Assembly: GCA_947589425.1 (NCBI GenBank)
Contig: CANQAV010000001.1
Coordinates: 248,001-312,000 of the forward strand
Length of the DNA stretch: 64,000 nucleotides
Direction: 5' to 3'
DNA from: Candidatus Gastranaerophilales bacterium
GTDB lineage: Bacteria > Cyanobacteriota > Vampirovibrionia > Gastranaerophilales > Gastranaerophilaceae
The notes beneath the pieces were generated by a model. That model did no database searches. It saw only the letters and a program-made list of their open reading frames with translations, and was not told the DNA's origin. Below, in pieces: positions 18,370-26,678 of the stretch (position 1 is its first letter; each line of letters opens with the position of its first letter). Made by a program: the position numbers and the translations under genes.

Positions 18370-20700
18370 ATGTACGGCTTTAATTTTGCGCTGGATGACT
18401 TTCAAAAAGAAGCAATAGAACATATTGAAAACGGGAAAAGTGTTGTTGTCTGCGCTCCAACAGGCGCAGGTAAAACCTGTATTGCGCAAAGCGCCATACA
18501 TTTGGCAATCGAGAGGGGAGAAAGAATTTTTTACACCACCCCGCTCAAAGCTTTATCAAATCAAAAATATAATGACTTTTCGGCATTATACGGTGCTGAG
18601 TTTACGGGACTTTTGACGGGTGATACAACAATCAACAGAAATGCTCAAATTGTTGTTATGACAACCGAAGTATTCAGAAATATGCTCTACGGAACAACTT
18701 TCGGAAGTGTTAAAGATAATCTCAAAAACGTAAAATATGTTGTTTTGGATGAAGTTCACTACATGAACGATGAATCAAGAGGAACCGTTTGGGAAGAAAG
18801 TATCATATATTGCCCCGTAAACATTCAAATAATCGCACTCAGCGCAACCGTTAAAAATTCAAAACAATTGACGGATTGGATTAACACGGTACATTCCAAA
18901 ACAGAACTTGTTTACACTGATTTTCGCCCCGTGCCGTTAAGATTTTTCTATTATGACAGCTCAAAGCCGTTTACAATTCTCCCTCTTTTAACTCCTGAAG
19001 GTAAATTAAACAAAAAAATCAAGCCTGAGAGCAAATACAAATATTTTAACAAAAAAGAAAAGCTCAAAAATCCCACAACAAATGTGATTGAGGTATTACA
19101 TCAAAAAAATATGCTCCCCTGCATTTATTTTACGTTTTCAAGAAAAAAATGCGATGAAAATGCGAAAAAATGCCTCAAACTCGAACTTTTAAACAAAGAG
19201 GAATTAAGCGAATTAAACAGGCTTGTTGATGAATACATTAAAGAAAACCCATACCTTGAAAACAATCCCCAGCTTGAACTTATAAAATCAGGTATAGCTT
19301 CTCATCATGCAGGACTTTTACCGGGCTGGAAGGCGCTTGTTGAAAAACTTTTTCAAAAAGGGCTTATTAAAGTTGTTTTTGCAACCGAAACCCTTGCGGC
19401 GGGAATTAACATGCCCGCACGCACAACAATCATAAGCTCGATTTCAAAAAGAACGGAAGAAGGTCACAGAGAATTAAGCGCAAACGAATTTCTTCAAATG
19501 TCGGGAAGAGCAGGCAGGCGTGGTATGGATGAAGTCGGATATGTTGTTGTAATCGGAACTCCTTTCCAAACGCCCGAAGAAGTTGCCGCCTTGGTTAAAA
19601 GCGATGCAAACCCGCTTGAGAGCAAATTTTCCCCCGGATATTCAATGGTATTAAATCTTCTTCAAAGATTTTCTCTTGAAGAAGCAAAGGAATTAATATT
19701 TAAAACTTTCGGATATTTTTCATCTACGGACAGATTAACTCCCCTGATTGAAAAACAAAAAGCAATCGAAGAAAAAATTACAATGGCGCATGATTTTTCC
19801 TGCAGATTTAAATTATCAGATAAAGATTTTGAAGAATATAACAAATTAAAAAATATGTTTGTTGAAACAAGGACTTTGTATAAAACCTTGAAACGCCAGG
19901 CAAAAGGTAAATATAAAGACCCCAATCTTGCGCCTGAAGTGATTGAATTTTATAAAAAATCAAAGGAATTGGGTAAAAAAATTGAAAGTTTCGGCTGTAA
20001 CAACTGTAAGATTTATAAAAAGCACAAAAAATATATTGAGCTTACTCAAAGATATCAAAAAGAACTAAAAAAACTCGATAAAGAAATTGAATTTCAAAAA
20101 GATGTTTACTGGCAAAAATTTTTATCCCACAAGAAAATCCTTGAAATCAAAGAAAATTTAATAGACAACTACCCGACTTCAAAAGGCAAAATCACAATGA
20201 GCTTAAGGACGGAAAACGAGCTTTATTTATCGGAAATTATTCAATCCGGTTTGTTGGATAACCTTGATATTGTTGAATTGGCTTCCGTTATTTGCGCCAT
20301 TATAAGCGAAGACACAAGAAAAAGCGACGAAGAATTGTCAAAACCCTGCTCTAAAAATGTAAGAAAAACCTTAAATCAAATAAAAGACATAAGAAGAAAT
20401 ATTTTTCTCCTTGAAAGAGAAAACAATATTGAAAATCCGATGTATATAAACCCTCATTTTTGCTGGTTTATTGAGTATTGGATAGGGGCAAATTTAAATC
20501 CCGATAACAATCCGATTGAAACATGGGAAAATATGTTTTGCGATACTCAATATTCTCAAGGTGATGTTGTAAGGACGTTTAAACGCACAATCGATGTTTT
20601 AAGACAAATTGCAATTTTAGACAGCGTAAATGAAGAACTTAAGCAAAAAGCGCTTGATGCAATAAAATTAATTAATATAGAGCCCGTTAATGCGGACTAA
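18370..20700 (+). CDS. Ski2-like DExH-box RNA helicase
   Basis: A 776-residue superfamily 2 helicase. The Walker A motif is 'APTGAGKT' (residues 29-36), motif II is 'LDEVHYMND', motif III 'SATVKN', and motif VI 'QMSGRAGRRGMD', the Ski2/Mtr4 signature. A Cys pair ('CNNC') sits in a central charged coiled region, and the C-terminal part resembles the DSHCT domain. Cyanobacteria and plastids carry similar proteins, presumably for RNA unwinding before degradation. AAGGA precedes the ATG. The stop overlaps the convergent yqeK stop by four bases (CTAA). Confidence 0.92.
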   Translation: MYGFNFALDDFQKEAIEHIENGKSVVVCAPTGAGKTCIAQSAIHLAIERGERIFYTTPLKALSNQKYNDFSALYGAEFTGLLTGDTTINRNAQIVVMTTEVFRNMLYGTTFGSVKDNLKNVKYVVLDEVHYMNDESRGTVWEESIIYCPVNIQIIALSATVKNSKQLTDWINTVHSKTELVYTDFRPVPLRFFYYDSSKPFTILPLLTPEGKLNKKIKPESKYKYFNKKEKLKNPTTNVIEVLHQKNMLPCIYFTFSRKKCDENAKKCLKLELLNKEELSELNRLVDEYIKENPYLENNPQLELIKSGIASHHAGLLPGWKALVEKLFQKGLIKVVFATETLAAGINMPARTTIISSISKRTEEGHRELSANEFLQMSGRAGRRGMDEVGYVVVIGTPFQTPEEVAALVKSDANPLESKFSPGYSMVLNLLQRFSLEEAKELIFKTFGYFSSTDRLTPLIEKQKAIEEKITMAHDFSCRFKLSDKDFEEYNKLKNMFVETRTLYKTLKRQAKGKYKDPNLAPEVIEFYKKSKELGKKIESFGCNNCKIYKKHKKYIELTQRYQKELKKLDKEIEFQKDVYWQKFLSHKKILEIKENLIDNYPTSKGKITMSLRTENELYLSEIIQSGLLDNLDIVELASVICAIISEDTRKSDEELSKPCSKNVRKTLNQIKDIRRNIFLLERENNIENPMYINPHFCWFIEYWIGANLNPDNNPIETWENMFCDTQYSQGDVVRTFKRTIDVLRQIAILDSVNEELKQKALDAIKLINIEPVNAD

Positions 20701-21305
20701 TCTTCATCCAAAAGTTCTCCGACACTTTCTTGAAGCGCATTATAAACGTCAATTGTAGCGGGACAGATAAAAAGTTTTCTTTTTATCAAACTTTTTATTG
20801 TTTCACACGAGCATTTTAACAAAGCCAAATCAAGCCCTATAATACCTTTGTTTTTTTCAAGCAGTTTTCTTATTTTTTTTGAATATTTTTCATCTCTTGT
20901 ATTGGGCTCAATTTTATCTGCAAGAAAAATTATTTTATCCAATGTTGTCATATCAGGTGAGCCTGTAGTATGGTTTCTTATTGCGTTTAAAATTTCATCA
21001 TCATCTATTTCAAACTCATTTTTTGCAATATAAACACCGGCTATTGCATGATATACTTTCGGATTTTTTAATTCGCATTCCAAATAGCCCGATTGAATTT
21101 TTGTTTTAATGATTTTCAAAAGTTCATTATCATCAAAATTTTTTGCGCAATCGTGAATTAAGCCCGCAATATATGCTTTATTCTCATCCTGATTGTACAT
21201 CTTTGCAAGTTCAAGGGATGTTTTTGCAACCCCTAAAGAATGAGAATATCTTTTAGCTGACAGGTTTTTTTCCAGCCAGTTTATTATATAGTCCGTATTT
21301 TTCAA
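20697..21305 (-). CDS. yqeK: YqeK, symmetrical Ap4A hydrolase (HD domain)
   Basis: A 202-residue HD-domain protein of the YqeK family, which cleaves diadenosine tetraphosphate to two ADP. The metal-binding residues are visible as 'RYSHSLGVAKTS', 'GLIHDCAKNF', 'HAIAGVYIA' and 'IRNHTTGSPDMTTLDKIIFL.DKIEP'. The start is a TTG at 21305 with AGAGG about a dozen bases upstream. It lies inside the 3' end of nadD, giving a 53-base overlap, and the conserved N-terminal helix supports it. The nadD-yqeK pairing is common in bacteria. Confidence 0.93.
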   Translation of the reverse strand: MKNTDYIINWLEKNLSAKRYSHSLGVAKTSLELAKMYNQDENKAYIAGLIHDCAKNFDDNELLKIIKTKIQSGYLECELKNPKVYHAIAGVYIAKNEFEIDDDEILNAIRNHTTGSPDMTTLDKIIFLADKIEPNTRDEKYSKKIRKLLEKNKGIIGLDLALLKCSCETIKSLIKRKLFICPATIDVYNALQESVGELLDED

Positions 21306-21864
21306 TATATTCTTTAACCTCTTTTGTCGTAAGTCCTGCTATATCTTGATTATGCGAAACATAATATCTTATCATACTTGAAGAAACATCAAGAAAATCC
21401 GTATTAAAAACTTGGAAAGAGTATCCCTTATTTTTTAAATATTCAAATGCTTTTTCGCCCATTACCTGTCCGTTTAAAAATTTTCTCGGTATAACGATAA
21501 AATGGGTTTTATCCCTCATAATTAAAGGTTCTTTCCAGCTTTCAAGCTTGAAGAATTGGTCATAGCCGATAATAAAGTTAACTCTTTTTGAGCCGTTATT
21601 TGAATAAAGATATTCAATTGCTCTGTATGTATAGCTTGGAACTCTTAATTTAAATTCTAAATCCGAAACATTTTCACAACCCAGTGCAAGACGTGCCATA
21701 TTTAATCTGTGCTCATAACTTGCTAAATCTTCAACCTTATGAGGGGGCATAAAAGAAGGAACAAATATGACACTATCAAAACCGTAATATTCTTTAACTC
21801 TTTTTGCGATTTCAACGTGTCCTAAATGAATTGGATTAAATGTGCCGAAAAAATAACATTTCAT
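21253..21864 (-). CDS. nadD: NadD, nicotinate-nucleotide adenylyltransferase
   Basis: Adenylates nicotinate mononucleotide in NAD synthesis. The 203-residue protein begins 'MKCYFFGTFNPIHLGHVEIA', giving the GxFNPxHxGH nucleotidyltransferase motif (HxGH at 18-21), has 'FVPSFMPPHK', and ends with the 'VSSSMIRYYV' form of the ISSTxIR motif. The promoter region is only 32 bases long and is shared with the divergent NFACT gene: TATAAT on the minus strand ends 11 bases before the ATG. yqeK overlaps its 3' end by 53 bases. Confidence 0.95.
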   Translation of the reverse strand: MKCYFFGTFNPIHLGHVEIAKRVKEYYGFDSVIFVPSFMPPHKVEDLASYEHRLNMARLALGCENVSDLEFKLRVPSYTYRAIEYLYSNNGSKRVNFIIGYDQFFKLESWKEPLIMRDKTHFIVIPRKFLNGQVMGEKAFEYLKNKGYSFQVFNTDFLDVSSSMIRYYVSHNQDIAGLTTKEVKEYIEKYGLYNKLAGKKPVS

Positions 21865-21875
21865 AATTAATAATT

Positions 21876-21888
21876 ATTATATTACAAT
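21876..21888. promoter_or_regulatory. Abutting divergent -10 elements of nadD and the NFACT gene
   Basis: TATAAT on the minus strand (21881 to 21876) and TACAAT on the plus strand (21883-21888) lie side by side in a 32-base gap, each within 6-12 bases of its ATG. Both messages would have almost no leader. The two promoters cannot be occupied at once, so expression of the two genes may be mutually exclusive at a given moment. Confidence 0.45.
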
Positions 21889-21896
21889 AGTTATAA

Positions 21897-23462
21897 ATGT
21901 ATAGTCTTGATTCACTAAGCTTAAAATATTTTTATGAAGAAAACAAGGACTTCATCAAAGGTGCAATTGTCCAAAAAATTCAACTGCCCTCAAGATATGA
22001 AGTCATTTTAAATATAAGAAATTTAAACCTGACAAAAAATAAAAAATTATACATCAACATAAACCCGAAATATCCTCATATTTGTTTTATTGACGAAAAA
22101 ACACAAAATATGAGAGATATCACAATCCCGAAAAATCCGCCGATGTTTTGCATGCAGTTAAGAAAATATTTAAACGGCTCAAAAATACAAGATTTCAGGG
22201 TTATTGAATATGAAAGAATAGTTGAATTATATTTTGATTATTTTGATGAAATAGGCTCGCTTACAAGGCTTTGTCTTGCGCTTGAGTTTATGGGCAAACA
22301 TTCAAACATAATTTTGTATAATGCAAATACAAAAATAATAACCGGCTCAATTCATAACATATCTCCTGACAAAAGCTCTGTTCGTGAAGTTTGGGGCGGA
22401 GTTAAATATATTCTGCCTCCCCAAAAACAAAAAGAAGACATTCTGAAAATTTCATACAATACTTTTGCGCAAAGAACTGATAACCTTGATTATAAAGCTA
22501 TTTCGGAACAATTTTATTATTTTTCAATCCCTCTTTTAGAGAAAATATTTTTAAAATATAAAACAAAAGACAAGATTTTTAACTTTATGCAAAGTGCGCA
22601 AAATTTAAATGAAAAAGAATTTATGTGTTCTTTTTGGGGGGATAAAAATACAATCAACGAAGCGCTTGATGATTATTTTTCAAAATTAATGTTTGATGAA
22701 ATATTGAAAAACAAAAAATCTTCCCTTAAAAAATATTTTAAAAATGAAATTAAAAAGCTTCAAAACACGGTTGAAAATAAACCGGATGACAAAAAATACC
22801 AAAATTACAAAAATATTGCCGATTTGATTTCGACAAACTTGTACCAAAATGACGATTATTTTAAAAATGTTTTAAATATCGAGCTTGATAACAATCTTTC
22901 AAAAAGCGAAAATGCCCAAAAATATTATTCATTATATAAAAAATCAAAAAGCACTTATGAACACAATCTAAAGCGCACACAAGATGCCCTTAATAAGCTT
23001 GAATATTATGAAGGAATTGTTTTTAACATTGATAATTCAACAAACTTCGGGGAGCTTAATGAAATAAAAGATGAAATGATTGATTTGGGTCTTATTAACG
23101 ACAAAAAAGAAAAAAAAGAATTGAAAGTAACAAAACTTGAATACAAAGACTATGACATATTTGTAGGCAAAAACAACAAACAAAACGACTATTTAATCTC
23201 AAAAATTGCACAAGATGAAGATTTATGGTTTCACGGACTTAATTTCCCTTCATCTCACGTTATTTTAAAAGTTCCGAACAACAAAAAAGCGCCCTCAAAA
23301 GAAGTGCTTGAATTTTGTGCAAAATTGACAAAAGAAAACTCAAAAGCAAAATCCTCGGGCAAAACTTCTATCATTATGACAAAAAGAAAAAACTTAAGAA
23401 AACCCCCGAATACATATTTAGGCTATGTTACATATAAAAACGAAACGGAAATCGTGATTTAG
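21897..23462 (+). CDS. NFACT family protein (RqcH/FbpA-like)
   Basis: A 521-residue protein with an N-terminal NFACT-N domain, a central coiled coil and a C-terminal NFACT-R domain with the 'DEDLWFHGLNFPSSHVIL' signature. In bacteria RqcH binds stalled 50S subunits and recruits Ala-tRNA to add C-terminal Ala tails for degradation; older names call it fibronectin-binding protein. The segment 'LALEFMGKHSNIILYN' is typical of NFACT-N. The Asp-Arg pair needed for tRNA recruitment appears as Glu-Arg ('EYERIVEL'). The ATG at 21897 lacks a ribosome site. Confidence 0.92.
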   Translation: MYSLDSLSLKYFYEENKDFIKGAIVQKIQLPSRYEVILNIRNLNLTKNKKLYININPKYPHICFIDEKTQNMRDITIPKNPPMFCMQLRKYLNGSKIQDFRVIEYERIVELYFDYFDEIGSLTRLCLALEFMGKHSNIILYNANTKIITGSIHNISPDKSSVREVWGGVKYILPPQKQKEDILKISYNTFAQRTDNLDYKAISEQFYYFSIPLLEKIFLKYKTKDKIFNFMQSAQNLNEKEFMCSFWGDKNTINEALDDYFSKLMFDEILKNKKSSLKKYFKNEIKKLQNTVENKPDDKKYQNYKNIADLISTNLYQNDDYFKNVLNIELDNNLSKSENAQKYYSLYKKSKSTYEHNLKRTQDALNKLEYYEGIVFNIDNSTNFGELNEIKDEMIDLGLINDKKEKKELKVTKLEYKDYDIFVGKNNKQNDYLISKIAQDEDLWFHGLNFPSSHVILKVPNNKKAPSKEVLEFCAKLTKENSKAKSSGKTSIIMTKRKNLRKPPNTYLGYVTYKNETEIVI

Positions 23463-23483
23463 AAAGATTTTTAAAACATAAAA

Positions 23484-23501
23484 TTTTTGTAATATAATAA
23501 A
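23484..23501 (+). promoter_or_regulatory. Probable pheT promoter (-10 region)
   Basis: TTTTTGTAATATAATAAA contains a perfect TATAAT at 23493-23498, 34 bases before the pheT ATG. The same context with one base changed precedes ssrA at 54808. The -35 region is weak. Confidence 0.5.
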
Positions 23502-23531
23502 TTTGAACAAAGATTAATAAGGAAATAAAAA

Positions 23532-25997
23532 ATGCAGGTTTCATACGAATGGTTAAATGAATTTGTTGATTTGGAAGGCATCACACCAGAAGAAATAGCG
23601 CACTCGCTTACAATGTCGGGGCTTGAAGTAGAAGATGTCGAATATAAAAAACCTTCATTTACCAATATAAAAACCGCAAAAATAATAAAAATCGAAAACC
23701 ACCCGAATGCTGATAAATTACATCTTGTAACTCTTGATTTGGGCGGAGTTGAAAAAAAAGTTGTCTGCGGAGCGCAAAATATTGAAGCAGGGCAAATTGT
23801 TCCCTATGCATCTGTTGGCTCACTTGTGTTCAACAGAAAAACGGGCGAACAGTTTGAACTTACTCCCGCAGTTATAAGAGGGGTGGAATCTCAAGGAATG
23901 TTGTGTTCTCAGGATGAATTGGGCTTATCAAACTTACAGGAAGAAGACGGCATTCTCATCTTAAACCGCTTATACGATAATGTTGAATTAAATCAGCCTC
24001 TTGAAAAATTAATGAATTTAGAAGATGAAATTATCTTCCACACCGCACCTACAGCCAACAGAGGCGACCAGATGAGCGTTATCGGAATTGCAAGAGAATT
24101 AAGCGCACTTTTTAACAGAAAATTAAAATTAAATAAAACTGAAGGAGATTTTGATAAAAAAGCGGATTTTGAAGTTGAAATAATTGATGAAGAAACTTCA
24201 AAATATTACAGTGTAGCCCTTTTGAAAAATATTACGATAAAACCTTCTCCGGAATTTATCCAAAGAAGGGTAACAGCAGGCGGAATGCGCCCGATTAATA
24301 ATATTGTTGATATCACTAACTATGTTATGCTTGAATACGGTACACCCCAGCATGCTTTTGATTTTGACAAATTAAACGGATATCTGTGCGTAAGATATGC
24401 AAAAGAAAACGAAACATTAATTACAATTGATACTCAAGAGCGCAAATTAACACCTCAAAAAAGCGTTGTAATCGCAACAAAAGAAGAGCCCGTTTGCGCT
24501 GCGGGAGTATTCGGGGGGCTAAATTCGGAAATTGACAACAATACAAAAAATATTGCTCTTGAAGCGGCATATTTTACTCCCCATACAAACAGAAAATCAG
24601 CTCATTCAATCGGCTATCGCTCGGATGCATCTTCAAGATATGAAAGAGGAATAGATATCGAAATGATATCAAGCGCAATGAAGCGCTCTATTGAACTTAT
24701 GATTAAATATGCCGATGCGGAATTTGAAGGAATTGTGAAAACAGGATGCGATAAACTTGAAAACATTGAAATTACCTTAAGAAATTCTCAAATTAAGAGA
24801 GTTTTGGGAATTGAAATACCGCAGGAAAGATGTATTGAAATACTTGATAATCTTGGTTTTGAACTTTTGGGAAAAAATGAAATTGCAGCAAAATTTAAAG
24901 TTCCCAGCTACAGAATAGGCGACGTTGAAAGAGAAATTGACCTAATTGAAGAAATTTCAAGAATTGAAGGCTTTGATAAAGTAACCCCTCAAATTCCCTC
25001 TATTTCACAGGGGGCTCAAATAAGCTTTGACACAAGAACAATTAAAACCGTAAATGAAGTAATGCTTGCATATGGTTTTGATGAAATAATTACAAGCTCT
25101 CTTGTGGGAGATGAAATGTGCAACAATTTCTTAGAGCCTCTTGATAATTCGGTTGCAATCAAAGTTAAAAATCCGACGTCGGAAGAATATACAACCCTAA
25201 GGCAGGCATTATCTCCCAGCATATTAAACGTTGCAAAATATAACTTTGATAACGGAAACAAAAATTTCAGATTTTATGAAATAGGAAAAACATATATCCA
25301 AAAACAAAAAGCAACCGAAGATGAGTCGGGCGCTGTTGAAACAAGAAAATTGGCGGGATGTATATTCGGCTCTGTTCAAAATGACCTTTACAACAAAAAA
25401 CAAGACAATTTTTACACTCTTAAAGGAGTATTGGAAGCACTTTTTGAAAAATTAAACCTCTCAAAAAGAATAATTTACAGCGAATTTAGCGAGGCTGACA
25501 GAAAAAACTGCGCTTTCATTCATCCGGCACAGGGAGCGCTTATTTCAATTTTAGGCAAAAACAAAGAGCCTATAGGATACATAGGAAAACTTCATCCCGT
25601 TTTATCCGATAAATTAAAATTCAATCAGGCGCTCTACATTTTTGAAATCAATCTTGAAGAAGTTATAAATTCGCTTTCTTTATCCGTTGCAAAATTCAAA
25701 AAACTTCCCGTATATGGTGCGGTACAGCGTGATATTGCCTTTGTTACGGATAAAAATACAACAATTGATGAAATCAACAAAGTGATTAAGAAAAATGCGG
25801 ATAAAAACATCTTCAAATCTTCAAAAGTATTTGATATATATGAAGATAAGTCAATCGGTGAAAATAAAAAATCACTTGCCTTTAGAATTACTCTGCAAGA
25901 TGAAAATAAAACATTGACGGATGACACTATTCAGGCTGAAATAAATAAAATTAAACTCGGGCTTGAAAAAAATATTCAAGGGCTTGTATTAAGATAA
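23532..25997 (+). CDS. pheT: Phenylalanyl-tRNA synthetase beta subunit
   Basis: The beta subunit of the (alpha beta)2 enzyme that charges tRNA(Phe), 821 residues and full length. Visible domains are the N-terminal EMAP/tRNA-binding fold ('IENHPNADKLHLVTLDLG', 'VVCGAQNI'), the B3/B4 editing domain with 'AFDFDKLNG' and 'SSRYERGID', the B5 domain, and the C-terminal ferredoxin-like anticodon domain ('PVYGAVQRDIAFV', 'KSLAFRITLQ'). An AAGGA site precedes the ATG. The pheS partner is not adjacent, unlike the common pheST arrangement. The 3' end overlaps the convergent metallopeptidase by nine bases. Confidence 0.97.
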   Translation: MQVSYEWLNEFVDLEGITPEEIAHSLTMSGLEVEDVEYKKPSFTNIKTAKIIKIENHPNADKLHLVTLDLGGVEKKVVCGAQNIEAGQIVPYASVGSLVFNRKTGEQFELTPAVIRGVESQGMLCSQDELGLSNLQEEDGILILNRLYDNVELNQPLEKLMNLEDEIIFHTAPTANRGDQMSVIGIARELSALFNRKLKLNKTEGDFDKKADFEVEIIDEETSKYYSVALLKNITIKPSPEFIQRRVTAGGMRPINNIVDITNYVMLEYGTPQHAFDFDKLNGYLCVRYAKENETLITIDTQERKLTPQKSVVIATKEEPVCAAGVFGGLNSEIDNNTKNIALEAAYFTPHTNRKSAHSIGYRSDASSRYERGIDIEMISSAMKRSIELMIKYADAEFEGIVKTGCDKLENIEITLRNSQIKRVLGIEIPQERCIEILDNLGFELLGKNEIAAKFKVPSYRIGDVEREIDLIEEISRIEGFDKVTPQIPSISQGAQISFDTRTIKTVNEVMLAYGFDEIITSSLVGDEMCNNFLEPLDNSVAIKVKNPTSEEYTTLRQALSPSILNVAKYNFDNGNKNFRFYEIGKTYIQKQKATEDESGAVETRKLAGCIFGSVQNDLYNKKQDNFYTLKGVLEALFEKLNLSKRIIYSEFSEADRKNCAFIHPAQGALISILGKNKEPIGYIGKLHPVLSDKLKFNQALYIFEINLEEVINSLSLSVAKFKKLPVYGAVQRDIAFVTDKNTTIDEINKVIKKNADKNIFKSSKVFDIYEDKSIGENKKSLAFRITLQDENKTLTDDTIQAEINKIKLGLEKNIQGLVLR

Positions 25998-26678
25998 CTC
26001 GGAAACAGAGCCATATTTAAGCATTTTTCTTAAAATACGATAGTTTAAACAATTTTTTTCAACTTCCTTCCAGAACTTTTCGGAATGATTTTTAACCTTT
26101 GTATGCGCTAACTCATGGAGCAATACATAATCAATGACATCAAAATCATATTTCATCAAATTAATATTTAAACTTATGTTATTGTTAAAAGAACAGCTTC
26201 CAAAACGTGTCCTCTGGTTTCTTAATGAAACTTTGTTATAGTTATAACCGTATTTTTCCGCCAAAAAACGCAGCCTTTGAGGAAGATAATTCTTTGCTTC
26301 AATTTTAAGCGCAGATAAATATGCGCAATTCAGCGCTTTTTGAATAGCTTTGGAATTAAAATCGCAATCTTTCGGATAATAAAAATAAACAATTGAATTT
26401 TTTATTATTGTTTTAAGTTCGCAATCTTCCATTATTTCAAGAGTATCAAATTTTGTTTTTAAATCTTTAGTTAATTTTGTTCTTTTTGAAGTATGGGATT
26501 TAATTTTTTCAAAATTATTGATTAAAAAATCTCTTGCCGTATTAAAAGGGCATGAATATGGCATTGTAACCAAAATCAAATCATCTTTCTTAAGAGTGAT
26601 TTTTATTGATTTTGAAAAAACATGCTTTTTATAATTTATTTTATATTCTTCTATTGTTTCGGTTTTGGTTTTATTCAT
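25989..26678 (-). CDS. YgjP/WSS-type M48-like zinc metallopeptidase
   Basis: About 230 residues with the DUF45/YgjP-like metallopeptidase core: 'RTRFGSCSFNNNISLNINLM' followed by the zinc motif 'LLHELAHTKVKNHSEKFWKEV' (HELAH plus a downstream His). It is cytoplasmic and the substrate is unknown. An in-frame start at 26798 would lie 120 bases inside the preceding gene. The ATG at 26678 is preferred because it overlaps the upstream stop by eight bases (ATGAATAA), the coupling style seen elsewhere here. Confidence 0.88.
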   Translation of the reverse strand: MNKTKTETIEEYKINYKKHVFSKSIKITLKKDDLILVTMPYSCPFNTARDFLINNFEKIKSHTSKRTKLTKDLKTKFDTLEIMEDCELKTIIKNSIVYFYYPKDCDFNSKAIQKALNCAYLSALKIEAKNYLPQRLRFLAEKYGYNYNKVSLRNQRTRFGSCSFNNNISLNINLMKYDFDVIDYVLLHELAHTKVKNHSEKFWKEVEKNCLNYRILRKMLKYGSVSELS

